The notes beneath the pieces were generated by a model that worked only from the letters and a program-made list of their open reading frames with translations, searched no databases and was not told where the DNA came from. A stretch of DNA of 64,000 nucleotides. Origin: Aplectana chamaeleonis. Its lineage: Eukaryota; Nematoda; Chromadorea; Rhabditida; Cosmocercidae. The translations under genes and the position numbers were made by a program. Below are positions 53,790 through 64,000 of the stretch, piece after piece. The DNA is taken from the NCBI GenBank assembly GCA_029168955.1, contig JAPDOI010000187.1:1250501-1314500 (forward strand). The letters are read 5' to 3'. Every line of letters starts with the position of its first letter. Position 1 is the first letter of the stretch.

Positions 53790-56700
53790 GAATGCTCCAG
53801 TAGCTGTGTTTTCGTTTTTCATGGCGAAATATCATAGTGTACAACAGAACTGAGGGGGATGAATTCTGATGTAAAATTAACATCAGTGTATCAGGAGCGG
53901 TTCCTTCATTACAAGTCGTGATGGGCCCCCATTTAAAGCTAAAGACGCTTGCTAACTCGTTCATAGAAATGTGCCACGCATACGGAAGGAATATTCGAGA
54001 AACTTTACCCCTGCTCCGGAAAGTTCTCAAGACCTCAGAATGAAATAGAACTACTGTCAACAGTTGATGTGTTCGAGTTTAACCTAGAGCGTCATATTTT
54101 TCAAGATCAGAAGAGCTGCTCTATGAAATGCTGAAATGCGATGTTTTGTGTTTGTCAATGTTGTTGATGTGCACTGATTAGTGATCCGCCTGACCATCTT
54201 TGTCCAGACAATATTTCTTCCCACTAACTAATAAGCAGAAATCATTTTTTCCGCTAGGGTATGCCTACATGATTAGGAATATTTTTAAAGTTTTATCAGA
54301 TGCGAGGTGGTAAATAGTGGGTGATAGGAAATTACATATACCGTTATCAAGCCACAAAATCTAATTAACGCGTGATTGAAAAAGAAGCAATGCTGCTGCT
54401 CAAATACGCACGAAGAGACAACAGACATTTCTCTTCCAGGTATCGAAACGGTGCACTTTATTCCACAGTCTCCACCCTCAATATCCCGTGAATCTTCATA
54501 ACATCTACACCCTTCATTTTTCCTACCCATTACAAGTACGGCGCTTCGCGGCATACTTGTCATCGTGCGTTATGGTACATCTTTTAGAACGCGTTCCTGT
54601 ACTTTTGAGAGGCGCTGTTTTGCACTGTTGACATCGTACGCAATGGAAACCAGTCGATATTTTCTGCCTCCATTCGCTAACGTGGGCCTAGCTTAGCCGA
54701 CCTTAGCAGAAATTGGTGCTTCAGAAATTCACCATCCCGAAAAAAAGGGTTCAAGAGGTCTTATATCAAACTTCCTACCAAATTTCACCAGTGATCTACC
54801 ACAAATTATCGCGTGTTTTCACAGCGTTTTTCAGAGTTCAATCAATCTGTGGTCTAGATATTTGGCACTTGCGACTGAATGAGCGACTGTGTTGTTGTAG
54901 ATGATGATCTTTGTCTCACGGTGAGCCGGAGCATCCTTTGAGCCTGTTGAACGATTCGATGTTTTCCGTCATATTATAATGAAAGGCAGTTGTCGCGATG
55001 AAAAAAGCTGTTGACAAAACCATAAAAATTAGTATGGTTCTCAAACGGTTGAAAGACCATGAAGGGTACGGGGCAAGAAACCAGCTAAAACTCGAGTTAT
55101 CAAGTTTCTAAGTTGAGGTTTCTAAGCACACGTGCACAGCTCCGCCCAAAAAGATCGGAGACTCGTGTGAATGTGTATAGTCAACATTCATTGACATTCA
55201 CAAGCAGAGATAAATACACATTCAAGTTATAAAAACCGTTGAACAATGTCAACAAGCACTCCAGTCAATATGTTAACTATATGAGGATAGAAATATTCGA
55301 GCAGGCTAGTCCGAAGGTTCATTGATTGCTTGAAATTTCGAACCAGCTGATGTTCTTGATACTAGAGATCATCGATGCTCAGAGAACTGTGATTCTTTAT
55401 CAATTTCAAAGCCGTCTCCGATTCTTCAAATGAGGATTTACGGGACATCTATCAAATTGTGTATGAACGGACTATCAATTTCAAACAGAAGATAGATGTT
55501 CAAAAACAATTATTCTTCTGTTAAAAAAGGATGCGAGATGTTTCCTAAATGTTTTCATAACGCATGGCTTTGTGCAAAGTTTAACACACCCCCTAACCTT
55601 TACCCGGTACGATGGCTTTTAAATTAGTATCTCAACAATGGAAATGGGCGAAAATATCAGAAACTTTGCCAGCAGTTCCAAAAATCCATCGCGGTAACTG
55701 AGCTTGCACTGAGTCGCGACGGGTCGGAACAGTTGGCAGTTCCGGTCGCGGTCGCTGAGAGATTTTTGGTATTTCATAGGTAGTCAAAGCGACCTGCTTG
55801 ATTTTTTTACACAGGTCGCTTCGACTAGTCGCGTCACTTCCATGATGGAAGCGATCTGTCGCGTCGAAGCGTCTAGGCCGTATGTTCCGTCGAGACGTAG
55901 AGTATTCGGCGGGAAATTGCACACCTCACAAGCTTCTGGCGCAAATTTTGATTGTTTGCTCCGCTATTATAGGTTGGAGATAAAATGGCCAGAGAGGTAC
56001 TCTGGCAAAATAGGGATCGGGCCGTAGAATGCGTCAGATATGAATCGTGCTGGCGGACAGCCGGTGCACCTGCCGAAAATGTCAGCGCTGGCTTTTGGCC
56101 GGCAGGCTGTGCAGGCGCCGGCCTTCTGTCGTCAGCATTATCGACATGTTCGAGCGCGTGAAATCACGTCATTGATCAACTTTCTATTCGACTCCTTTCA
56201 TCTCGACAACGCTTGCTCTTTCTCCTTCACTGTCCTCTCGTGCATTCACTCTTCAGTTGTTCTTTTTTTCGCTTGTATTATGATCCAGCTGTTTTCGGGG
56301 ACTAACCCCATTTTTGGACTTCAATTGTCTTGAAAAACTTCCCAATCTAACTTTCTTTGCTCAAACTAAGCATTTTTGGAGGTTTCTGAACAATTGTTGA
56401 ACGAGACTCGTCACCTAAACGCCGAAATCTTTTGAAAACCTAGCACTCGACCCCAGGTTTGCTTTCATCAATGATTCGACAGCCTGTGAGTCTTCTGTTG
56501 TATTTTTATTTTCGATAATACGGGAACCGTTTGAACTTTTTATGGCAATTTCCCCATCTATAGCGCAAGAGGGATTATTACTACCACTTGTTCTGGTTTT
56601 TTTTTCAGAAGCGCGAATTCATCAATGGATTGTACAACGTCGAATATAACATCAATAGAAGGATATACGCCGACACCTACTCAGGCAAACTCAAATGTCG

Positions 56701-57568
56701 ACAGCAGGTTGATTCACCTCTTTCTCGAGCAACCGGCGAGAGCAGGTTCTTTCGGGAGAAAAACATGGACCTGTTATCGACCTGCTATCGACTTGTCGAT
56801 AGCAGGTTCGCAGCAGGTTGACAAGGCAACACATCCCATTGCTGGTGAGCATTGATCGTCCGATTCTCCGAGTGCTTGGCGAGTTATTTAGCCGATTACA
56901 CAATTGAAGATTTTGCTTTTTTCGTCTCTCGTGAAGCACACCTGTTTTTGTGCAATATATGCATGTGCAAATCAGCCCTTGTATTTAATGGAATTAAGAC
57001 CTGAATAGTGTTCTAGAAATTTTCGAAGTTATCTTATATTTTATTTACTCTTTGGATTTTATTATGTTTACCTTTTAAAACACTAGGTTTATTTGTAATC
57101 TCGAAACATCATTTTTGTAATATTCGAATCCGTCGTGATTTTTCACTGCTTTGCTTCTCGACTTAGCGGAGGTCTCATATTTTTCACCTCTCGAGTGTTC
57201 CGTTCTCTCAGGAATTTGAAAATATCTTTGCTCTCGGTCAGGTTAAAATTTCGTTCGTTCGAATATTTGTCTCAATTCAGCTTACAACAGGATTGCCCTT
57301 GAAAATATGTTGTTCATTTGTGCAAGTATATTACTTGAAAACCACTTAAAATTCGGCGTAGAGTAATTGCTTGAATATTTGTACAAATGCTAATTAACAC
57401 ACGTAATACAATTGAATCGAGTACAGGATATATTTTCTAACTTATTCATTCGTTAGATCATTCCTGAAGGACTCACTCCATGTTTTAGATTCATTGGGGG
57501 ACTTCATGAAGATCATAATCCAGAAATTCTCCACATTCCTCATTAGATCTAGTATTGATGCTATAGTT
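53790..57568. other. No gene seen
   Basis: About 3.8 kb without a supported gene. A weak T1-like end AAAGGCAGTTGTCGCGATGA lies at 54985. Short inverted blocks with GTCGCTTCGAC occur at 55700-55880, and repeated AGCAGGTT motifs at 56700-56820. CAGCCGGTGCACCTGCCG and CGGCAGGCTGTGCAGGCGCC form a loose hairpin at 56060-56120. The open frames are short and unrecognised. Confidence 0.5.
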
Positions 57569-57569
57569 G

Positions 57570-58012
57570 AAGGCAGCGTTAGCGATAAAAGTGTTTTTCG
57601 GCCCTCTCCATGAGAGTTTGGATTTGGTCACCACAAATGTAAATATAAGTAAAAAAAAACCGGAATTTCGCAATAAAATGCTCAACAACAAGATGTAACG
57701 GCTAATTACCGGTGTCGGCCGGCCCCATAAATAACAAGATTTTCATTGATGCATGTTTATCCGCCTTTTATTTCGCTCTGAAAATAGTCAGTAGTCTCCA
57801 GAAGTGCTCAGAAACTATTTTAGAAGCAAAATTATAGTTGACAAAACAGACATTCATAGAAATCTCGATACATGGGAGCGGGCGGACACTCAGCAATGGC
57901 TTGTTCCTGAGCGCTTTTTCTGCAACTTTTCACTTATTTTCACATTTGTGATTGCCAGGCCTACCTTCTCATGAGGATAGCACAACAACCGTTTTTATCG
58001 CAAACCCTGTCT
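57570..58012. mobile_element. Diverged T1-like TTAA element
   Basis: TTGA then AGGCAGCGTTAGCGATAAAA at about 57569, and the inverse TTTTTATCGCAAACCCTGTC then TCTAA ending about 58012. Terminal blocks resemble T1 (AGGCAGTG and ATAAA) but with many changes. Interior is non-coding. Confidence 0.55.
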
Positions 58013-58754
58013 CTAATTAATAAATACGGGCAATCGTCGTTAGGTTTTGAATAAGTCAATAATTGAAACATCGCGTTTTCGGAACACCTCGGATAATGGA
58101 ATTATACGGAAAGCCACTACTGAAAATTCTCTAATGAATAAGTTTTCCGACTGTAACCACTTTAAAATTAACGAATGTACGAATAAATTCCAACGACACA
58201 TTTTCTGAATGTTCAAATGAATTTATTCCTCGAATCACGCGTTTTTTGAAATTTCGGATTGAGTGGAGGAATTCGAGCAGGGCCCCTTTTTGACTGAACG
58301 TTGTATTTGAAAACCTTTCGTCAATTCAAGGCGAATGAATACTAGGAAAACATATCCCGAATAGGTCATGAGTACTTTCTGCACGTTTTTTTCAATGGCC
58401 GGAAATTTGAATGTAGTGACAGAAAATTTAGCCGACTATTCAGAAATCCCATATTCATGCTTTTCGAGATAAGCGAATATTCCGAAACCCGGATGATTCA
58501 AATTTCTGAATGAACCGAAGGTTTGAAAAAGCTAAAATCGAGATTCCCGAGCGGAACGAACATTCGGAAAAATCAGATATTAGAACATCCGGGTAAATCG
58601 AATATTCAAATACTCGAATCTTCCAACAATTTAGATTTATGTCTTTCAGGCGCCCTCAGTCTGGGTCAGAAGTGCGCCTGCACACTATACTTGTTCCGAA
58701 TCGAATAATCGGATGAGTATCCGACTGTTTAAGTCGGATAAAAAAATCGACTTT
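58013..58754. other. AT-rich non-coding stretch with TTCGAATATT-type motifs
   Basis: No gene. Motifs such as CGAATATTC, TTCGAGATAAGCGAATATTC and AATCGAATATTCAAATACTC become denser towards the tandem repeat that follows, so this may be degraded older repeat units. Confidence 0.45.
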
Positions 58755-59072
58755 TTATTCGAAGAGTCGGATATTCGAAAAAGTGCGATGTCCGACTATA
58801 GTCGAAAAGTCGAATATTCGAAAAAGTGCGATATCCGACTATAGTCGAAAGGTCGAATATTCGAAAAAGTGCGATATCCGAATACAGTCGAAAAGTCGAA
58901 TATTCGAAAAAAGTGCGATCTCCGACTACAGTCGAAAAGTCGAATATTCGAAATAGTGCGATATCCGACTATAGTCGAAAAGTCGAATATTCGAAAGTGT
59001 TATATCCGACTACAGTCAAAAAGTCGCATATTCGAATAGTTCAGAATCCGACTATAGCCGTAAAGTCGGTTA
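58755..59072. repeat. 43-bp tandem repeat with two palindromes per unit
   Basis: About seven units of roughly 43 bp, each with the palindrome CGACTATAGTCG (variants CGACTACAGTCG) and, about 6 bp later, CGAATATTCG, then AAAAAGTGCGATAT. Units differ by single-base changes and by small indels of the A tract. Open frames across it are incidental. Confidence 0.92.
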
Positions 59073-59436
59073 TTACAGCTTGAAAGCAGAAAAACTGCTC
59101 GTCATTCACACTCTCCTCGAAAATATTTACGGTTGTCTGGGATTCTGTATTTAATTTTAGTTATTCATTTGAACATAATATTTGATTTTATTTGCTTTAA
59201 AAGGAACCTTGTCGATGTTGCAGACTGACTTCTGCTATTTGTTGGACGACTAGGGTGCGTGTCCAAAGTATAGATGCACCGTATTTTCGTGGGACAATTA
59301 AACCGATGGATCGTTGTGGGCACCCTTCTGTGTGTCTGTCTAGTTTTCCCTTTCGTATCCAACAGCTCACAACTCTGCCCATGGGTAGCAAGATGCTTCC
59401 AAGGGTGCGGCCTGTTACGCCCTCTCATTCTTTAGT
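59073..59436. other. No gene; isolated Tc3-like terminal motif
   Basis: CCAAAGTATAGATGCACCGT at about 59269 resembles the inner terminal motif of the Tc3-like transposon at 32550 (AAAAGTATAGATCCACC). No partner end is visible. The minus-strand frame 59165-59428 shows no domain. Confidence 0.4.
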
Positions 59437-60240
59437 GTAGGATTTTTCGGGTTCTGGCGACGCTCACTAAAACCCGCCTCGTCTTGCATCAAAGGTGCAA
59501 GGATGCAAGATATAAGCATATTCGACGCAAAAACGAAGGCGATATTCTCCATTTCGATGTCCTTAAGCCCGTAAATTCTCGCCTTAATTGTGGCGAGAAT
59601 TTACGGGTTTAGCGACAGGTTGTGTCGAACAGCGATCTCATACCGCGTTGGCTACGCTGAACGCAGGGATGCCGTTCGTAGTGCTGCTCCAGTCATCTCA
59701 CGAATCGATTACTCGATACTCTGTGGCTGATCGTAAAGGGTGAACCCGAACCACTCTTTGGAAGACCATGTCAAGAATATTTTTGACCGAGTGAATGCTG
59801 CAGGCCGTGGGAAGAAACGGCAGTGCGGTCGGTCGCAGCTGAGATTGCCCTATAGTTCTGATCTGGACAGGGTTGATCGATCAAGGCGAAAATCTTCCAC
59901 CTTTTTTCAGCGTTCTCGGCAAGAATTTCCGTAGTTCGTAAAGGTGACGTAGCTGAAATTCCATCAACTGGGGCTAGTATGTCCGTAGTTTACGTTTCCT
60001 CTGTTTCCGAGTGTGATTTATTTCCGTTCGTCGCGTGAGTCTGCGTGCGCACGCTGCGTCTCCTTCTCCCCACGATTTCTCGCTGTCTCTACCTTTGCTC
60101 CGCACAAGGGCGCGAGGGAACAGAGTAAATCTGGCTCGGAACGAGAGGATAAATTCTCGCGATAAAATTAGACCAGATGCCTCCAAAACCCTGGGAATCT
60201 CCTGTTCTTGCGTGATGCATCTCGCGGCCCGTCGGCAGAG
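59437..60240. mobile_element. Family C element, copy 3 (diverged, with extra sequence)
   Basis: It shares with the other copies the internal hairpin (ATTCTCGCCTTAATTGTGGC, then GAGAATTTACGGG, 59575-59612), GAACGCAGGGATGCCGTTC, ACTCTGTGGCTG and the right end ATGCATCTCGCGGCCCGTCG to GCAGAG. About 100 bp at 60000-60110 are extra. The left terminus is lost. Confidence 0.75.
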
Positions 60241-60291
60241 AGCAGGTTCTCCCAGCAAGAATTACTTCTAGCAACTTTTTTGAAACTTCTG

Positions 60292-60567
60292 CTGTGCTTC
60301 TCTGGCTCAAATTCCAGTCAGCGATTGCGTCTCGACACGCTTTGCGGCCGCACGCGCTCAGGTCGGTCAAGTTTCCAGCGCCAAAACTGGCTCGATAGGC
60401 CTTTTATACAATTTTCTCCTACTTGTTTTGGTTTCCAGCTTCCAAGACCCACCTAGAGTCAACAGATCGACGGCTGCGGCGCTGAAAGCTCTTCCGACTC
60501 GGGAGCGTGCGCCGCAAAGCGTGTCGAGACACAATCGCGGACCGGACTTTGGCCCAGAGAAGGACAG
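60292..60567. mobile_element. Family D MITE, copy 2
   Basis: CTGTGCTTCTCTGGCTCAAA (60292) and the inverse TTTGGCCCAGAGAAGGACAG (ending 60567). Long arms carry GTCTCGACACGCTTTGCGGC and GCCGCAAAGCGTGTCGAGAC. TA follows the right end; the left flank is changed. Compare the copy at 26323-26587. Confidence 0.85.
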
Positions 60568-60717
60568 TATGTCTTTACACTGTTCCCAAACTGTAGAGGC
60601 ACTTTCTAAGTACGGTAGTAGAACTCGGAATATGTGATATTTCATGGCAAATCAAAATGTAATAGGCTCTCTACCGTAATAATCAACTTCAAAAACAAGG
60701 TTACATATAGGAATAAA

Positions 60718-60923
60718 AATATCCTTATACTTAAAGCAGTTATGTCCCGATGTTTGTATGTATGTATGTATGTGTGTGTGTGTAATTGTGTTTTCCCGTG
60801 GATCTCCGGAATGGCCGATCAAAACAGGGATGAAATGGTACCAACATTTGCGTGGGTGGGACACTCATCGATTACCAAAAAATCAGCCTGAACCACCTCT
60901 TGCGCGCCTCGGGGCAACCGAGT
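60718..60923. repeat. Direct repeat, copy 1 (206 bp with TATG/TG microsatellite)
   Basis: Begins ATATCCTTATACTTAAAGCA, contains (TATG)n then (TG)n, and ends CGCGCCTCGGGGCAACCG. The same block is present at 61720-61925 with only a few differences, mainly in the microsatellite. It contains an open frame on the plus strand (EWPIKTGMKWYQHLRGWDTH) that is conserved only because the DNA is nearly identical. Confidence 0.92.
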
Positions 60924-61055
60924 TTGTCCGTGGGGCGCACTTTTGGCCTTGGGTCATGAAAACTTCTATGAGTCGTTTAGCGTTAGAAAGGCTAAGCTCT
61001 AATCAAGGCGAGACGTATTTAATAGTGGTGGATGGGACGCCGTTCAGAACCGCCA

Positions 61056-61400
61056 GGGTTTGAGGAGTGTGCAGGACGTTATCGATAGTGTGCAGGACCT
61101 CAGTGGGAGTGTACAGAATGTCATAAAAAGTGTGCAGTACCCCTGTGGGAGTGTACAGTAGTCTCATAAAAAGTCTGCAGGACCCCGGTGAGAGTGTGCA
61201 GGACGTCGTAAAAAAATGTGCAGGACCACAGTGGGAGTGTGCAGGACGTCATAGAAAGTGTGCAGGATCCCAGTGGGAGTGTGCAGAGCGTCGTAGATAG
61301 TGTGCAGGACCACAGCGGGAGTGTGCAGAACGTCGTAGAAAGTGTGCAGGACCACGGTGGAAGTGTGTAGGACCCAAGTGGGAGTGTGCAGGACGTCATG
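61056..61400. repeat. 21-bp satellite, third array
   Basis: About 16 units with the TGTGCAGGAC core and members such as CAGTGGGAG and GTCGTAGAAAG, more diverged than at 14.6-18.0 kb. It lies between the two copies of the 206-bp direct repeat. Confidence 0.92.
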
Positions 61401-61719
61401 AAGAAAGTAGAATTGAAACAGCGAGATTTTGTCAATTTTTCATGCGAAATCTTAGCTTTTGTGTAGCGAAGAAAACAGATAGGAAATCATGTATCTTGAG
61501 AAGCGTGCGACGCATTTTGAGGAGTACGCGAAACTCTAGAGACACTTCCTCGCCAGTCTGACGAAACAAGCAGCAGCTCCACTTCCGCATCTTCTCTGTT
61601 CGTCACACATTACAACCGCTCAGTCATTTTGATTCACTGACTTCGATAAACCAGTTTTATATATGTTGAAAGTCTGAGCTTATCAAAAACTGCTTCACAA
61701 AAACATAAACATCCACGGA

Positions 61720-61925
61720 CATATCCTTATACTTAAAGCAGTTATGTCCCGATGTTTTTATGTATGTATGTATGTGTGTGTGTGTGTAATTGTGTTTTCC
61801 CGTGAATCTCCGGAATGGCCGATCAAAACAGGGATGAAATGGTACCAACATTTGCGTGGGTGGGACACTCATCGATTACCAAAAAATCAGCCTGAACCAC
61901 CTCTTGCGCGCCTCGGGGCAACCGC
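61720..61925. repeat. Direct repeat, copy 2
   Basis: Near-identical to 60718-60923. The two copies are 1002 bp apart, start to start. Similarity stops sharply after GGGGCAACCG on the right and at about CATATCC on the left. Confidence 0.92.
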
Positions 61926-62322
61926 TCAGGCAGGAATGGGAACCCAACTGGGCAACGTCATGGTCACTCACCAATAGCATATAAGCGGGGGCCAGTGACG
62001 CCTAGGTGCGGGGGTGCCCAGTCTAGTGATGACGTGGCAACGCGCCCGGGTGACAGGCAATACGTTGCCCGGGTGGTTGTCTCCTGGTAGAGCGTTCCAT
62101 CGAGAAGCAGTGCACCGGTTCATTCCCATATTGTTGACCGGTTCTGTCCCGGAAATTCTTACTAGGACTTTGCGTCGGCTGACCGGGTCTGTTCCTTCCG
62201 GTAGAGTAGTCGATTGGAGGGTTGTTTACCGGTTCGTCGTCATCTTGTTGACCGGTTCTGTCCCCTCTCATATATAGCGTGTCGTTCACCAAGCGGGCAA
62301 CGCTTTTAGAATCTAGCACGGA
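61926..62322. other. No gene; degenerate TTGACCGGTTCTGTCCC repeats
   Basis: TTGACCGGTTCTGTCCC occurs at about 62133 and 62248, with a related CTGACCGGGTCTGTTCC at 62179. Spacing is irregular (about 46 and 69 bp). The plus-strand frame with repeated LTGSVP merely translates these repeats. Confidence 0.55.
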
Positions 62323-62515
62323 AAATGTGCTATCGCAGCAGGAGGGCGTCATGAGTGTCGCACTTGGCCACGCCCCTTTTCCACGCCGCAAAGTAATTTG
62401 GACATCAAACCGAGATTTTTTCCCCTTTCAAAACTAGAATAGTCATTGCGGTGCGGAAAAATGGGCGTGGCCAAATGCGATACTATGGCGCCCTCCTGCT
62501 GCGATAGCACACATT
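62323..62515. mobile_element. Short foldback MITE
   Basis: AAATGTGCTATCGCAGCAGG (62323) pairs with CCTGCTGCGATAGCACACAT (ending about 62514), and GGCCACGCCC near 62370 with GGGCGTGGCC near 62463. Arms about 60 bp, spacer about 75 bp. Target duplication not resolved. Confidence 0.85.
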
Positions 62516-62974
62516 AAAACGAGAACGAATTGTTACCAATTTTCATTAATAATTCAACAGAGACTGATTGCACAGTGAAAAATGGTAACAACAGAATTAA
62601 CAAAAGGCAATAAAATCATAATTAACAAAGAATCTCAGTACATAACAAAACCCATATTATTAGCACAACAGGTATATTCACACGCTTAACTAGCTATAGC
62701 CACCGGATGTAGATCATGCTGAAAGTATGACACCTATTGCACTGGAATTATTGCACTTTTTGGTATATGATCGTTATCTAAACAGAGAACAAAGTGATAT
62801 TCAAGGGAATTCCTACATAATCTCTTCAGCAATAAAAACAATTCAAAAAAACATAATCACAAATCTGGCAGTGAGAATGAAAAAAAATTACATGAACATC
62901 AACAACAAGAAAACAAGCATACAATAGCAGCCAGAAATCTTTAGACGTAGCCTTTTCGCGTACAATGTATTCAT
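62516..62974. other. AT-rich, no gene seen
   Basis: Low-complexity AT-rich sequence with a single 66-codon frame (62727-62927) lacking any recognisable motif. Confidence 0.5.
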
Positions 62975-63540
62975 ACATATCTTGGCTAGGCCTTAGCGCA
63001 ACTTGATGAGACTTCAGTGTGTTATGGGTATCACAACTCTTGCTTTACCCATAAACAAGATTAGATTTTGAGGGTGCGGTTTGGGAATACGGAATTCATT
63101 TATCAGTTCGTGGTCTTATTTCAAATAAGGACTGTTCCCACAAAAAATGGCTATTATAAATCCAAACCCGTAGCAGTTATTCAATATTTGAAGATCCGCT
63201 GAGCCGTTGTATAACCTTGTGGGAAAATGGAATCTTTCTGACCACCGAAAATTGAACAATTTGGAGTGAATTGTTGAAAATTCACCCCTGAAAAATTATT
63301 CGCGCCGGAACTATTACAAAACATATGCTTTATAAGCTTTGTCAGAGAACAACTTATATTTCTAAAAGGTGATAGAACGCTTCCGAAAACCTTCGAATGG
63401 CGTCATAGATAAATTTACATATTAGAAAACTGCCCTCTCAAAACCTAATCTTGTGTATGCATAAAGCAAGGGTTGTGATGCCCCTTAACATATAGAAGTT
63501 TCATCAAGTTTCGCTGAAGCCAATCCAATGTATCTATAAA
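62975..63540. mobile_element. Foldback element
   Basis: The left arm at about 62978-63085 (TTGGCTAGGCCTTAGCGCAA onward) and the right arm at about 63431-63538 are inverted copies at roughly 80% identity. They share CTTGATGAGACTTC/GAAGTTTCATCAAG and AAGATTAGATTTTGAGGG or its complement. It ends about 170 bp downstream of the stop codon of the minus-strand host gene. Confidence 0.8.
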
Positions 63541-63709
63541 AACATTCCTGGAAAGGTCATGATAAAAAACCTATGACCGCTACTTCAAGTTTCTTTTTTT
63601 TCAGTGCCGTAGAGTACCGCGAAGCTCTGATGAGAGGCACAGCACTAAAGATCGGCTGTACAGCACATCAAAAAAAAGAAACATCCGTGATAACATTAAA
63701 AACACAATA

Positions 63710-63832
63710 TCATTCACCCCCTACATACACGTTTTCCAGCTTCAGCCATTTTGATCCTGGTCCACCCGCAGCTTCGTCTTCGTGATATTCATCGACTGGT
63801 TCTGCTTCCATCCGGGGCCTCTTCGAGCGATG
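63710..63832 (-). CDS. Host gene, last coding exon (protein unknown)
   Basis: On the minus strand the acceptor GCTTTGCAG precedes an exon of 123 bp encoding 40 residues and a TGA stop (63712-63710). The peptide starts HRSKRPRMEAEPVDEYHEDE and ends KWLKLENVYVGGE. It is acidic after a basic KRPR start that could serve as a nuclear localisation signal. It joins in phase 0 to the exon at 63898-63961 across a 65-bp intron with GTTAGT and TTTGCAG ends, a typical nematode intron. I do not recognise the family. The rest of the gene lies beyond position 64000. No AATAAA is obvious close downstream. Confidence 0.7.
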   Translation of the reverse strand, partial: HRSKRPRMEAEPVDEYHEDEAAGGPGSKWLKLENVYVGGE

Positions 63833-63897
63833 CTGCAAAGCAATTAAATTAGTGTACAGAGCTTGAGCACAGTAGGAAATTTGACGAAAATACTAAC

Positions 63898-63961
63898 ATC
63901 AAGAGGGATCCATGAAAATTTCCCGTTCTCCACCCTGAATTTTAATGAGCGGACGTCCTGC
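63898..63961 (-). CDS. Host gene, penultimate exon
   Basis: A 64-bp exon on the minus strand. The acceptor TACTTTCAG lies at its upstream side (63970-63962) and the donor GTTAGT at 63897-63892. Its frame gives QDVRSLKFRVENGKFSWIPL plus D, with one leading base completing a codon from the previous exon. The upstream intron (63962 to beyond 64000) is pyrimidine-rich. Function unknown. The coherent phase with the last exon is the main support for a real gene. Confidence 0.65.
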
Positions 63962-64000
63962 CTGAAAGTAGAAATAATAACTGGGTAGGTAAGGAGGAGA

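Noticed and set aside
60758..61063. Conserved small protein with the EWPIKTGMKWYQHLRGWDTH motif, present twice
   Set aside because: Similarity is at the DNA level across the whole 206-bp direct repeat, including its microsatellite, so it does not show protein conservation.
62014..62277. Frame with repeated LTGSVP
   Set aside because: Direct translation of a short degenerate DNA repeat; no other coding sign.

Overview
This is eukaryotic, intron-containing, repeat-dominated DNA, most likely a nematode and perhaps a strongylid or hookworm-type worm. That placement is inference. It rests on Tc3-like transposases, BEL/Pao, Penelope, CR1 and APE-type LINE fragments, a 65-bp intron and short TTTGCAG-type splice acceptors. 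Nothing looks prokaryotic: there are no operons, ribosome binding sites or CRISPR. Almost every long reading frame belongs to a decayed mobile element. Only two short stretches look like host exons: a two-exon 3' gene end at 63710-63961 (minus) and a possible transporter exon at 30969-31076 (plus).

Layout. 1-3452: 5' part of a decayed BEL/Pao LTR retrotransposon (minus) with a foldback element inside gag. 4617-8400: Penelope-like retroelement with PLE-type reverse transcriptase, GIY-YIG nuclease and hammerhead-like motifs, preceded by an inverted partial copy. About 9.2-25.2 kb: one CR1-type LINE broken open by nested insertions. These are a PIF/Harbinger fragment with a tandem duplication, an 8.6-kb Tc3-like element, and a stack of TTAA-, TTA- and TA-flanked elements. 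The Tc3-like element holds a 3.4-kb satellite of 21-bp units with an 84-bp higher-order repeat, a TTAA element, a foldback element and a TAA-flanked element that splits the transposase. 26.8-30.2 kb: a second LINE family (minus), joined at its 5' side to the same 21-bp satellite. 30.3-31.1 kb: a foldback element and the possible exon. 32.5-34.1 kb: a second Tc3-like transposon. 34.5-35.3 kb: TTAA elements.

37.4-41.1 kb and 51.1-53.8 kb: two copies of a third LINE family (minus), each holding a different TTAA element, so each copy preserves the empty site of the other. Between them lie a foldback element (41.7-42.5), a 3.4-kb TA-flanked element with subterminal CGCGGCTATTT repeats (43.0-46.4), an RTE-like LINE fragment, a palindrome built from half a tRNA, a 1.1-kb foldback carrying a TAA-flanked element, and interleaved inverted repeats. 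53.8-63.6 kb is gene-poor, with a 43-bp tandem repeat, further copies of the dispersed families, a duplicated 206-bp block around a third satellite array, and two foldback elements.

The main biological content is the insertion history. At several places, removing an insert together with one copy of its target duplication restores an interrupted reading frame, which fixes both the element borders and the order of events. Element names T1, T2, C, D, E, F, G and H are labels used only in this annotation.
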